From CAYGVT01 sp964353355 (GTDB taxonomy: Archaea > Thermoplasmatota > DTKX01 > GCA-020343715), in the NCBI GenBank assembly GCA_964353355.1, contig CAYGVT010000037.1, positions 1 to 51,712 of the forward strand: a stretch of DNA of 51,712 nucleotides. The letters run 5' to 3'. The position numbers and the translations under genes were made by a program. Within the stretch, counting starts at the first letter, position 1. Each line of letters starts with the position of its first letter. The notes under the pieces were generated by a model. It was given only the letters and a program-made list of their open reading frames with translations, was not told the origin of the DNA and searched no databases. Of this stretch, positions 42,737 to 50,428 are shown piece by piece.

Positions 42737-45214
42737 TTAACAACGAGTCCGCGGACGCGCACCTCGATGGATGGCGCCGCCGAGAGCACTGGCCATCATG
42801 GCCAGGATCACGAGAACCGGCCCCGGCCCTGGGATGCCAGAGGTGGTCCTCTCTCCCTTGACCTTGACCTCGGCGTGCACCGTCGCCTGCCCACCGTCGG
42901 AATCCCTCACGACGCAAGTCACGTTGTACGTCCCCGCGCGGTCGTACGCGTGCTCCAGCGTCGCGCCCGTGAGCTGAGGGTACACGCCGTCCGAGGCATC
43001 GACGTCCCACCAGGCCTCGGCGATGGTGCCGTCCTGGTCGGTGGCATCGACGGCGAGCGTGAACTTCTCGCCAACCTTGACCTCGACCGTGCGTCTGTCG
43101 AGCTCGGCCGTGGGCGGGATGTTCGCGACCTCGACCGTGGTGCGGTTGACCGCGAACTTGCCGCCCGCGTCCGTGACCGTGAGCGTGATGACGAGAAGGC
43201 CGAGCCGGGTGTACGTGTGCGAGACCGTCTCGCCGGTGGCGGTCGAGCCGTCGCCCATGTCCCAGGCGAACACCGCCCCGGTCGGCCAGGCGGGGTCGTC
43301 GTCCGTGGAGGAGGCCGCTGAGAGCCCGATTGGTGCGAGACGGTCGGTCCTTTGGTGGCCCGCGGGCGTGATGACGGCCGTCGGGGGCTCGTTGCGCTGC
43401 GCGACGGTCACCTCGCACGTGTCCGTGTCCTGGGCCTGGCCGTCCGAGACCGTGAGGGTGACCGTGAGGGCGCCCGCGCGCCCGTAGACGTGCTCGACGT
43501 AGAGCCCGGAGCCCGCCTCGGAGCCGTCGCCGAAGTCCCACGCGTAGCTCAGCACGCCCGTTCCGCGGTAGACCGTGCGCGTCGCGTCGAGGAAGACCGT
43601 CCCCCCGGTCTCGGCGGCCTGGTCAGGGCCAGCGTCCGCGACGAGCATGCCGGCCTCGTGCACCACGAGCAGGCGCTCCGCATAATTATTGGTCTCGTCC
43701 GCCTCCTCGACGAGCCCCTCCGGGTCGACCGCGACCGCGACCTCGTGCCCGCCCACCGCGGGCGAGCCGAGCGCGAGCGTGACCACCCTCGTGCCGCCGG
43801 CGGGGATGGCGGGCACCTGTGCCGTGCCCGCGGGCGCGCCGTCCAGCTGGACGGACACCGTCGTGGGCGGGGACGTCGAGTCGCCATCGTTCCTCACCAC
43901 GGCGAGGACCGAGACCTGCTCGGAAGCCGCCGGGGACGGTGGGTCGAAGGTCACGCCGCCCGCCTCCACGGCCAGGTCGACCCCGGAGGAGGGGCGGTTG
44001 CCGACCTTGAGGTAGACCTCGGCGTTGCCCGACCTCCGGTCGGACCACGCGATGCGGGGCTCGCCGCGCGCCGAGAGCGCGAGCTGGGGGTCGCGCGAGT
44101 CGCCGCGCACGTCGGTCAGCTGGACGGGGTCGCCGATGGGCTCGCCGCCGGGCGAGAGCGCGCACCACCAGAGGTCGGCGTTCTCCTGCACGCCCTGGGA
44201 CCACACGACCTGCAGCCGGTCGTTGCCGTCCACGCCCACAGCTATGTCGCGGGCCGCGGAGGAGACCGTCCCCGCGACCTCGAGCGGCCCCGCGACCGTG
44301 CGACCGCTGCCGTCGAGCTGCGCGTACATCACGCGCTCGCGCGCGGAGGTGCCCTCCGGCCAGACCACGTGGACGTTGCCGCCCAGGTCGAGCGCGACGT
44401 CAGGGTAGCCGATGGAGCCCCTGGAGGTGGCGACGGTGCGGTCGCTCACCAGCGGCTCGCCAGTGCTCGAGAGCTTCGAGTGGTGCAGCTCCCAGTTCCA
44501 CTGCAGCTCGCCTGGCGCCGCGATGGCGTTCCAGACGACGTGCAGGTCGCCGCGCCCGTCCATGGCGATGGCGACCTCCTGCTCGGTGCCGACCCTGAGG
44601 AGCGCCCGGTCCTCGACGACCTTCGCCCCCTCGGGGTCGAGCTGCATGTAGTACAGTTGGGTGCGGCCGTCGCGCGCGTCGAACCACACGACGTGCAGGT
44701 GGTCCCGGACGTCCACCCAGACCGACGCCTCCGCGGAGTCGCCCGTCGCGTTGGTGAGCCTGAGCGGGCCCTTGACGAGGGCGCCCTCGCCGTCCGCCTG
44801 GGCGTAGTAGAGCTCCTGGTCGTCCTCGCCGGTCCACACGAACAGGAGGCGGCCCCGCGAGTCCACCGCGACGTCAGGGTCCATGCACGACGGGATGCCG
44901 GTCCCCAGCTGCGTGCGCTCCAGCACGGTCGCGCCGCGCGCGTCGAGGACGGTGAAGAACACCTCGTACCGCCCGAGCAGGCGCTCGCGCCAGGCCACGA
45001 GCGTGCCGCCCTCGCGCGTGACCGCGACCACGGGGTCGTCCGATATCTCCGTGGAGTTGGACAGCCGCGCCTCCTCGCCCCACTCGATGGCGGGCGGCTC
45101 GGGGCCCTGCGCGCGGGCGTTGTCGATGGGTGGGCACGCCAGCGAGAGCGCCAGCAGCGCGAGTACGACGAGCGGGGCCGCTGCGGTACGTCCCTCGACG
45201 CGCTTGGACGGCAT
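42737..45214 (-). CDS. Exported propeller, CARDB and PKD protein with hydrophobic sorting-type tail
   Basis: Protein of 825 aa. ATG 45214 is chosen because a TATA box lies 28 nt upstream; ATG 45226 would add four residues. The signal region LVVLALLALSLACPP has a lipobox-like LSLAC, so lipid attachment at that Cys is possible. Residues about 40-415 show repeats of the form DVALDLGGNVHVVWPEG and DGRGDLHVVWN, forming a sialidase-like propeller. A CARDB domain (LAVEAGGVTFDPPSPA), then PKD domains (YAWDFGDGSEAG and FAWDMGDGSTATG, with classic DxGDG motifs) and a third Ig-like domain follow. The end (SGIPGPGPVLVILAMMASALGGA and an Arg tail) resembles a sorting signal but is not the PGF motif. It stands downstream of purH on the same strand with its own promoter. 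Confidence 0.8.
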   Translation of the reverse strand: MPSKRVEGRTAAAPLVVLALLALSLACPPIDNARAQGPEPPAIEWGEEARLSNSTEISDDPVVAVTREGGTLVAWRERLLGRYEVFFTVLDARGATVLERTQLGTGIPSCMDPDVAVDSRGRLLFVWTGEDDQELYYAQADGEGALVKGPLRLTNATGDSAEASVWVDVRDHLHVVWFDARDGRTQLYYMQLDPEGAKVVEDRALLRVGTEQEVAIAMDGRGDLHVVWNAIAAPGELQWNWELHHSKLSSTGEPLVSDRTVATSRGSIGYPDVALDLGGNVHVVWPEGTSARERVMYAQLDGSGRTVAGPLEVAGTVSSAARDIAVGVDGNDRLQVVWSQGVQENADLWWCALSPGGEPIGDPVQLTDVRGDSRDPQLALSARGEPRIAWSDRRSGNAEVYLKVGNRPSSGVDLAVEAGGVTFDPPSPAASEQVSVLAVVRNDGDSTSPPTTVSVQLDGAPAGTAQVPAIPAGGTRVVTLALGSPAVGGHEVAVAVDPEGLVEEADETNNYAERLLVVHEAGMLVADAGPDQAAETGGTVFLDATRTVYRGTGVLSYAWDFGDGSEAGSGLYVEHVYGRAGALTVTLTVSDGQAQDTDTCEVTVAQRNEPPTAVITPAGHQRTDRLAPIGLSAASSTDDDPAWPTGAVFAWDMGDGSTATGETVSHTYTRLGLLVITLTVTDAGGKFAVNRTTVEVANIPPTAELDRRTVEVKVGEKFTLAVDATDQDGTIAEAWWDVDASDGVYPQLTGATLEHAYDRAGTYNVTCVVRDSDGGQATVHAEVKVKGERTTSGIPGPGPVLVILAMMASALGGAIHRGARPRTRC

Positions 45215-45237
45215 CGGGGATGGCATGCGCCATGCCG

Positions 45238-45247
45238 GATATTAATC
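45238..45247 (-). promoter_or_regulatory. TATA box of the propeller/CARDB/PKD gene
   Basis: GATTAATATC on the minus strand is centred about 28 nt from ATG 45214. It lies between the purH stop and this gene, so the gene need not depend on purH transcription. Confidence 0.5.
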
Positions 45248-45265
45248 CTTTACCGGGCGCGCGGC

Positions 45266-46840
45266 TCAGTGGTTGAAGTGCCGTATGCCCGAGAACACCA
45301 TGGCCATGCCGTGCTCGTCCGCGGCCTGGATGACCTCGGCGTCGCGGATGGAGCCGCCTGGCTGGATGACCGCGGCCACGCCCGCCTCCGCGGCCGCGTC
45401 GATGCCGTCGCGGAACGGGAAGAACGCGTCCGAGGCCATGCACGAGCCCCTGACCTCCTTGCCCGCGTCCCTGGCCTTCATGACGCCGATCTTGGCCGAG
45501 TCCACGCGGGACATCTGGCCCGCGCCGATGCCGATGGTCTCCACCGCGCTCGAGTAGCAGATGCAGTTGCTCTTCACGTGCTTGCACACCTTCATCGCGA
45601 ACCGCATGCCCAAGAGCTGCCCCTCGGTGGGCTGGACCTTGGAGACCACCTTGAAGTCGGGCCCGAAGACCCGCAGGTTGCGGTCCTGCACGAGCATGCC
45701 TCCCACGACCTGCTTCATCGTGTAGGGCGCGTCGTGCTCGCCCGTCAGCGGTGGCAGCTCCAGCACCCGCAGGTTCTCCTTGGTCCTGAGGACGTCCATG
45801 CACCCCGGCTCGAAGCCTGGCGCGAGCACGACCTCCTTGAAGGTCCCGACGATGGCCTTGGCGGTCGCGACCTGGCAGGGGCGGTTCAGGATGACCACGC
45901 CGCCATAGGCGGACTTGGGGTCCGTGGAGTGCGCGCGCTCGTACGCCTGCAGCTGGGTGTCGCCGATGGCGACGCCGCATGGGTTGTTGTGCTTGACGAT
46001 GACGGCGGCGCACTCCTCGAACTCCTGCACGAGCCTGAGGCCCGAGTCCGAATCCAGCAGGTTGTTGAAGGACAGCTCCTTGCCCTGGTGCTGCCGCACG
46101 CTGGCGAGGCACGGCTCGCGGACCAGGGGCTCCACGTAGAAGGCCGCGCGCTGGTGCGGGTTCTCGCCATATCGAAGGCTCTGGCGACGCACGAATCGGA
46201 CGGTCAGGAAGGGCGGGAAGGGCTCGTCCCTGTGCAGGAGCTCGCGCTCCAGGTGCGTCGCTATGGCCGCGTCGTAGGCGGCCGTGTGGGCGAAGGCCTC
46301 CGCGGCCAGGCGGCGGCGCGTGCCGAGGCCGAGCGCGCCGCCGCTGCGGCGCATCTCCTCGATGACGGCGGGGTAGTCCGCTGGGCGCGTGACCACCGCG
46401 ACCGAGCCGTGGTTCTTGGCCGCCGCGCGCACCAACGTCGGCCCGCCGATGTCGATCTGCTCGATGCACTCGTCCAGGGGAGCGCCCGTGGCGACGGTGG
46501 CCTCGAACGGGTAGAGGTTGACGGCGACCAGGTCGATGTGCCCGATGTTCAGCTCCTTGAGCTGCTCCTCGTGGGACGGGAGGTCGCGCCTCGCGAGGAT
46601 GCCCGCGGCGATGCGGGGGTGGAGCGTCTTGACGCGGCCGTCGAGCACCTCGGGGAACCCGGTGTAGGCCGACACGTCCGTCACCTTCACGCCCGCGCCT
46701 CGCAGCGCGGCCGCGGTGCCGCCCGTGGAGAGCAGCTCGGCGCCCAGCTCCTGCAGCGCGCGCCCGAGGTCCACGATGCCGGTCTTGTCGTGCGCGCTCA
46801 GCAGCGCGCGCTCGATCCTCAGCAGGCCCAGTTCGCCCAT
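45266..46840 (-). CDS. purH: Bifunctional AICAR transformylase / IMP cyclohydrolase PurH
   Basis: Full-length 524-aa PurH, catalysing the last two steps of IMP synthesis (AICAR to FAICAR with 10-formyl-THF, then ring closure). The cyclohydrolase domain has STGGTAAALR and KTLHPRIAAGILARR. The transformylase domain keeps RYGENPHQ, the KHNNPCG Lys-His pair, STDPKSAYGG, KHVKSN, GIGAGQMSRVDS and FFPFRDGIDAAA. Nothing appears broken. GGGAGGAGGG lies shortly before ATG 46840. The gene follows purP by 52 nt, so both are probably co-transcribed. Since purP makes FAICAR by another route, the transformylase half may be redundant, or the two may work under different cofactor conditions. Confidence 0.95.
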   Translation of the reverse strand: MGELGLLRIERALLSAHDKTGIVDLGRALQELGAELLSTGGTAAALRGAGVKVTDVSAYTGFPEVLDGRVKTLHPRIAAGILARRDLPSHEEQLKELNIGHIDLVAVNLYPFEATVATGAPLDECIEQIDIGGPTLVRAAAKNHGSVAVVTRPADYPAVIEEMRRSGGALGLGTRRRLAAEAFAHTAAYDAAIATHLERELLHRDEPFPPFLTVRFVRRQSLRYGENPHQRAAFYVEPLVREPCLASVRQHQGKELSFNNLLDSDSGLRLVQEFEECAAVIVKHNNPCGVAIGDTQLQAYERAHSTDPKSAYGGVVILNRPCQVATAKAIVGTFKEVVLAPGFEPGCMDVLRTKENLRVLELPPLTGEHDAPYTMKQVVGGMLVQDRNLRVFGPDFKVVSKVQPTEGQLLGMRFAMKVCKHVKSNCICYSSAVETIGIGAGQMSRVDSAKIGVMKARDAGKEVRGSCMASDAFFPFRDGIDAAAEAGVAAVIQPGGSIRDAEVIQAADEHGMAMVFSGIRHFNH

Positions 46841-46892
46841 CCTCGTCCCTCCTCCCTCGCCTCCCTCGATTCCCTCTCTTCCTCGCCGTCCC

Positions 46893-47981
46893 CTAGAAGA
46901 CCACCTTGCCGAGCTTGCCCTGCTCGCGGGCGAGCTTGAGCTCCCTGGCGACGCGCCGGCCCGTGCTCATGTCCTCCCCGTACATGTACTCGGTGTACTG
47001 CGAGCCGCCAGGGTAGAGGTTCGACCCCGCGACGATGCGCGCCGATATCTCGAACACGTAGAACTTGAGGTCGTCCGTGAGCACGGTCTCGATGCAGAAC
47101 GGGCCTATCATGCCCGGGTAGAAGAGCTCCTGCGACCTGTCGACGATGCGCTTGGCCATCTCGAAGACCTCGGGCAGCAGGGACTCGCGGATGACCAGCG
47201 GCAGATTGCCCGTGACCACGAAGGTGCGGTTTATCCTGGCCGAGTCCAGCTCGGCGCGTGTGAAGCCGAACCGGTAGAGCTCGTCTATGTTGGACTCGAC
47301 GCGACGGTCGATGCCCATGAGCTCCACGCGCCCCTCGCCCGCGCGGTAGCCGTCCGTCGTCAGGGGCGAGTAGAACATCTGGAAGTAGTACCGGGTGCCG
47401 ATGATGAACTCCTGGATGGTGTAGTGCTTCTTGTCGCCGACCTTCTCGCGGAACTCCTTGGCGTTGATGACGATGTAGAAGCCCTTGCCGCCCTTGGCCC
47501 CCTGGAACTTGACGATGCAGGGCTTGGTGATCTCCTCGGGAGAGTGGAATATCTGGGGCACGCGGCAGCCCGAGAGCTCGAGCCACTGCCTCTCCTTGTT
47601 GCGGTCGGACTCCCAGTCGAGCACCAGGGGGTTGCCGAACATGGGCACCTTGAGCTGCTCCTCGATGGCCTTCGTGCCCACGTACTCGACGAACGAGCCG
47701 TGGGGCACGAGCACGACGTTTCTGTCCAGCAGCCGCCTCTGGAACTCGGGCCTGACGAGCTCCTTGTAGTCCTCGAGCACCAGGAACTCGTCGGGCCGGC
47801 CGAGCGGGAAGGACTCGTAGACCCGCTTGGCACCCTCCTTGGCGATGCCCAGCGTCCTGAACCCCTCCTTGCGCGCGCCGTTGAATATCTGCAGCGCCGT
47901 GTGCGAGCAGATGGTCGCGATGGTCAGCTCGTCAGGGTCGTACCTGGCGAGGGCCTCGTTGGGCTTCGTCGGGGGCACCAT
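46893..47981 (-). CDS. purP: Formate-dependent AICAR ligase (FAICAR synthetase) PurP
   Basis: Protein of 362 aa, the standard archaeal PurP length. It makes FAICAR from AICAR, formate and ATP, without folate. An ATP-grasp-like fold is indicated by CIVKFQGAKGGKGFYIV, TIQEFIIGTRYYFQMFYSP and the metal-binding region PFCIETVLTDDLKFYVFEISARI. The family start motif IATICSHTALQIFNGARKEG is near residue 20. ATG 47981 lies 26 nt from ATTAAAG, so it is leaderless. An inverted-repeat arm lies just upstream of that TATA box and may regulate it. It is the first gene of the purP-purH unit. Confidence 0.95.
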   Translation of the reverse strand: MVPPTKPNEALARYDPDELTIATICSHTALQIFNGARKEGFRTLGIAKEGAKRVYESFPLGRPDEFLVLEDYKELVRPEFQRRLLDRNVVLVPHGSFVEYVGTKAIEEQLKVPMFGNPLVLDWESDRNKERQWLELSGCRVPQIFHSPEEITKPCIVKFQGAKGGKGFYIVINAKEFREKVGDKKHYTIQEFIIGTRYYFQMFYSPLTTDGYRAGEGRVELMGIDRRVESNIDELYRFGFTRAELDSARINRTFVVTGNLPLVIRESLLPEVFEMAKRIVDRSQELFYPGMIGPFCIETVLTDDLKFYVFEISARIVAGSNLYPGGSQYTEYMYGEDMSTGRRVARELKLAREQGKLGKVVF

Positions 47982-48002
47982 GACCCGGGAATGGCGGCGC
48001 CC

Positions 48003-48085
48003 TCTTTAATGGTTTCCCACCCCCGGCCGCGGGGGGCGTGCTCGTTTTTTCCATCACCTGGAAACCATAGGGGAAAGGTTAAATG
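48003..48085. promoter_or_regulatory. Divergent promoter region of purP and the metallo-beta-lactamase gene with a 9-bp inverted repeat
   Basis: ATTAAAGA (minus strand, 48003-48010) serves purP; GGTTAAATGC (plus strand, about 48077-48086) serves the hydrolase gene. ATGGTTTCC (48009-48017) and GGAAACCAT (48060-48068) are perfect inverted repeats 42 bp apart, the first abutting the purP TATA box and the second 9 bp before the other one. A T6 run sits at 48045-48050. Confidence 0.5.
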
Positions 48086-48120
48086 CTGGCAAGCAGGAAG
48101 GTGCATCGGGGATTGCCACG

Positions 48121-48804
48121 ATGGAGGTCGCCCCTGGCGTCTTCCAGGTCGGAGGCGGCGAGCTCTCCTCGCCGGGCGATTGCTGCGTCTACCTCGTCGA
48201 CGCGGGCGAGGGCAGGTCCATCCTCGTCGACGCGGGCCTCTCGACGGACCCGACGCGGCTGCTGGCCAGCGTGTCGGCGACCGGGCACGACCCCAAGCGC
48301 ATCCTCGCCATCGTCCTCACCCACGGCCACATCGACCACATCGGCGGCGCGCAGGCCATCAAGTGGCTCACCCGATGCGAGGTCGTGGCCCACGAGGGGG
48401 ACGCCACGGCCATACGGGAGGGCGACGCCCTCCGCACGGCCTCGGACCTCTACAGCACGGGCGCCGTCAAGGTGGAGGTGGACCGCGTCCTCGAGGGCGA
48501 CGGGGCCATCCTGGAGTACGGCGCCGCGCGCTTCGTGGTCGTGCACACGCCCGGCCACACGCCCGGCGACATCACGCTGCTCATGAAGGCGGGGGGCAAG
48601 ACGCTGCTGTTCGCCAACGACGTGCACGGCCCCTTCAGCGCCGACTGGGGCTCGGACGTGAAGGCCTGGACCCGCTCCATGAACCGCCTGGTGGCCATGG
48701 CGCCCGACGTCCTCCTGGAGGGCCACTTCGGCGTCATCCAGCCCAGGGCGCGCGCCATTGCCTTCATCCAGCAGTACCTCTCGTGCCCGTCCGCCGGCGT
48801 CTGA
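48121..48804 (+). CDS. Metallo-beta-lactamase-fold hydrolase
   Basis: Protein of 227 aa with all metal ligands of the fold: THGHIDH (H68, H70, D72, H73), TPGHTPGD (H146), ANDVHG (D167) and LEGHFG (H202). The size and motif spacing fit glyoxalase II-like or general MBL hydrolases acting on thioesters, lactones or similar small substrates; the exact substrate is not readable. A short leader of about 13 nt is predicted. It is divergent from purP and shares its control region. Confidence 0.88.
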   Translation: MEVAPGVFQVGGGELSSPGDCCVYLVDAGEGRSILVDAGLSTDPTRLLASVSATGHDPKRILAIVLTHGHIDHIGGAQAIKWLTRCEVVAHEGDATAIREGDALRTASDLYSTGAVKVEVDRVLEGDGAILEYGAARFVVVHTPGHTPGDITLLMKAGGKTLLFANDVHGPFSADWGSDVKAWTRSMNRLVAMAPDVLLEGHFGVIQPRARAIAFIQQYLSCPSAGV

Positions 48805-48851
48805 CGCGCCCGGGCTCACCTTTTTGAGGCCGACCGCCCATCCCATGGCCG

Positions 48852-49391
48852 ATGGCCCTCGCCCTAGACGGACCCGCCATGGCCGCCCTCATGGGCGCGC
48901 TAGTGGGCGGCGCGGCCGCCACCCTGGGCGGCTACCTGGCGATGCGCCACCGCACGGCCTCGGCCGAGCGCGCGCGCATGGCCACGGAGATCATGTACCA
49001 CGTCATGACGGGCCTGGTGCTCCTCGAGGAGGCCCTCGCGACGGTCGAGGAGGTGCTGCTCGAGCGCGACAGGGGCGCGGGCGGCAAGGGCCCCCGCGAC
49101 GTGGCCGAGCGGATGCGCAAGGAGCTCGAGGGCGCCTTCGCGGGCTACGACCCGCTGCGGCCCCACATCGACTACCGCGTGGGCAAGATCATGCATCTCC
49201 CGGCGCCGGCGATGAAGATGCTGGACGAGATCGAGCACCGGCTCACGGAGGCCTTCAACCTCTGGGACGGCGGGCGCCTGCTCCAGGCCGCGGCCAAGGG
49301 CGACGACGACCGGGTCGCCCGGTTCGACGAGCTCGTCAAGCGCTCGTCCGAGGACGTGAGGAAGTTCGCCGCGGTGCTGCGCAAGGTGTGA
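48852..49391 (+). CDS. Small membrane-anchored helical protein of unknown function
   Basis: Not recognised. The 179-aa protein opens with a TM helix (MAALMGALVGGAAATLGGYLAM) and then RHR, followed by an all-helical cytoplasmic domain with heptad-like runs (EEALATVEEVLLERD, EIEHRLTEAFNLW, DELVKRSSEDVRKFAAVL). The ATG at 48852 lies about 29 nt from CTTTTTGA, supporting a leaderless start; ATG 48845 is out of frame. It could oligomerise through coiled coils. It begins 47 nt after the hydrolase gene and has its own promoter. Confidence 0.6.
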   Translation: MALALDGPAMAALMGALVGGAAATLGGYLAMRHRTASAERARMATEIMYHVMTGLVLLEEALATVEEVLLERDRGAGGKGPRDVAERMRKELEGAFAGYDPLRPHIDYRVGKIMHLPAPAMKMLDEIEHRLTEAFNLWDGGRLLQAAAKGDDDRVARFDELVKRSSEDVRKFAAVLRKV

Positions 49392-49663
49392 GCGCGCCCC
49401 CCCCCCCCAACTCCTCCCCCGCCCGCCCCGTCGCCTCGCTCCCTCCCACACACACACCCAACGAGCCCACGCTCCCACCAGACACCCCCGTGCCTCTGGC
49501 CGTCGCCGAACCGCCCCCTCGCGCCACCCCCCCGCACGCCAGGCCCCCGCGGTGACCAGGGAATGGTCCGTCGAGGAGCCCCGGCCCCTACGGTGCCGGC
49601 GATGCCCGCATCGATGCGCCCCGATGGAGGGGTGGCGGTCCGGGCGGTCGTGCGTCGGTGCCC
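49392..49663 (+). other. C-rich, pyrimidine-biased intergenic stretch without a gene
   Basis: The 272 bases hold an 11-C homopolymer (49397-49407), a CA-repeat (CACACACAC near 49448) and many further C runs, so the minus strand is strongly G-tract rich. Open frames here have no family resemblance. It lies between two convergent genes and could contain a transcription end region or a G-quadruplex. Confidence 0.5.
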
Positions 49664-50428
49664 TCAGAGGTCTCTCTGGTAGAACGCGAAAAGCGAGACG
49701 AAGAGGAAGAGCAATGGCGAGAGCACGTAGAACCCGACGAGCCTCGCCCAGTCCACGTGCCACTGGTTGTCCTGGATGGCGTCGAGGTGAGTGATGATCT
49801 GGGCAGGGGAGTACATGAAGTCCCAGTCCTGCATGAACAGGAACAGCACCACGAACATGAACCACACCACGATGCTGACCAGGAAGGCGAACACCGGCCG
49901 GGAGGCGGTTGAGGAGACCATCACCCCCAGGGACGAGAAGAAGACCAGCGCGAGCGCGAGCAGGCCGATGATGACGCCCAGGTTGTGGTAGGACATGTCA
50001 TCGGGGAACCAGTGGAAGTTCCAGAGCACCAGCACCGCGATGCCCATCATCAGGAAGTAGACCATGAGACCCAGGGCGATCTGAGAGATGAACTTGGAAA
50101 GGAGGTATTCCCACCTCCTGACGGCCTTGCTCAGCAGCGAGTCGGCGATGCCCCCGACCTCGCCCGAGATGGTGTTGGATGCGAGCACCACCGCGACCAT
50201 CGAACCGAACAGCCCGAAGAAAATCCCGATGGCGTAGACGGACCCGAGGTCCCTCATGGCCAGGATGAAAAGCAGCCCGAAGAAGACGATGATGCCCATC
50301 CAGGCGCGCTGTAGGTTGTTCTTGAACCCCAGCTTTATCTCGTGCAGCGTAAGCGTGAGCACGACGCTGCGCTCGAGGGCCGTCCGGAGGCCGTCAATTG
50401 CCCTTCCCGATGGCGCGTAGGAACCCAT
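49664..50428 (-). CDS. ABC-2-type transporter permease
   Basis: Protein of 254 aa with six TM helices: WMGIIVFFGLLFILAM, AIGIFFGLFGSMVAVVLA, then SQIALGLMVYFLMMGIAVLVL, VIIGLLALALVFFSSLGVMV, FAFLVSIVVWFMFVVLFLFM and a last one near VGFYVLSPLLFLFVSLFAF. The NTISGEVGGIADSLLSKAVRRWEYLLSK segment between helices two and three is the usual ABC-2 coupling region (NosY-like). ATG 50428 has GAGGAG 8 nt upstream, so it overlaps the ATPase gene by 35 nt; GTG 50362 would remove the overlap. It forms an exporter with the next gene; the substrate is unknown. Confidence 0.85.
   Translation of the reverse strand: MGSYAPSGRAIDGLRTALERSVVLTLTLHEIKLGFKNNLQRAWMGIIVFFGLLFILAMRDLGSVYAIGIFFGLFGSMVAVVLASNTISGEVGGIADSLLSKAVRRWEYLLSKFISQIALGLMVYFLMMGIAVLVLWNFHWFPDDMSYHNLGVIIGLLALALVFFSSLGVMVSSTASRPVFAFLVSIVVWFMFVVLFLFMQDWDFMYSPAQIITHLDAIQDNQWHVDWARLVGFYVLSPLLFLFVSLFAFYQRDL

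Noticed and set aside
43352..46939. A 1195-aa plus-strand open frame across the PKD gene and purH
   Set aside because: It lies opposite two certain genes (purH motifs are complete) and its translation is low-complexity Ala/Arg/Val/Asp/His.
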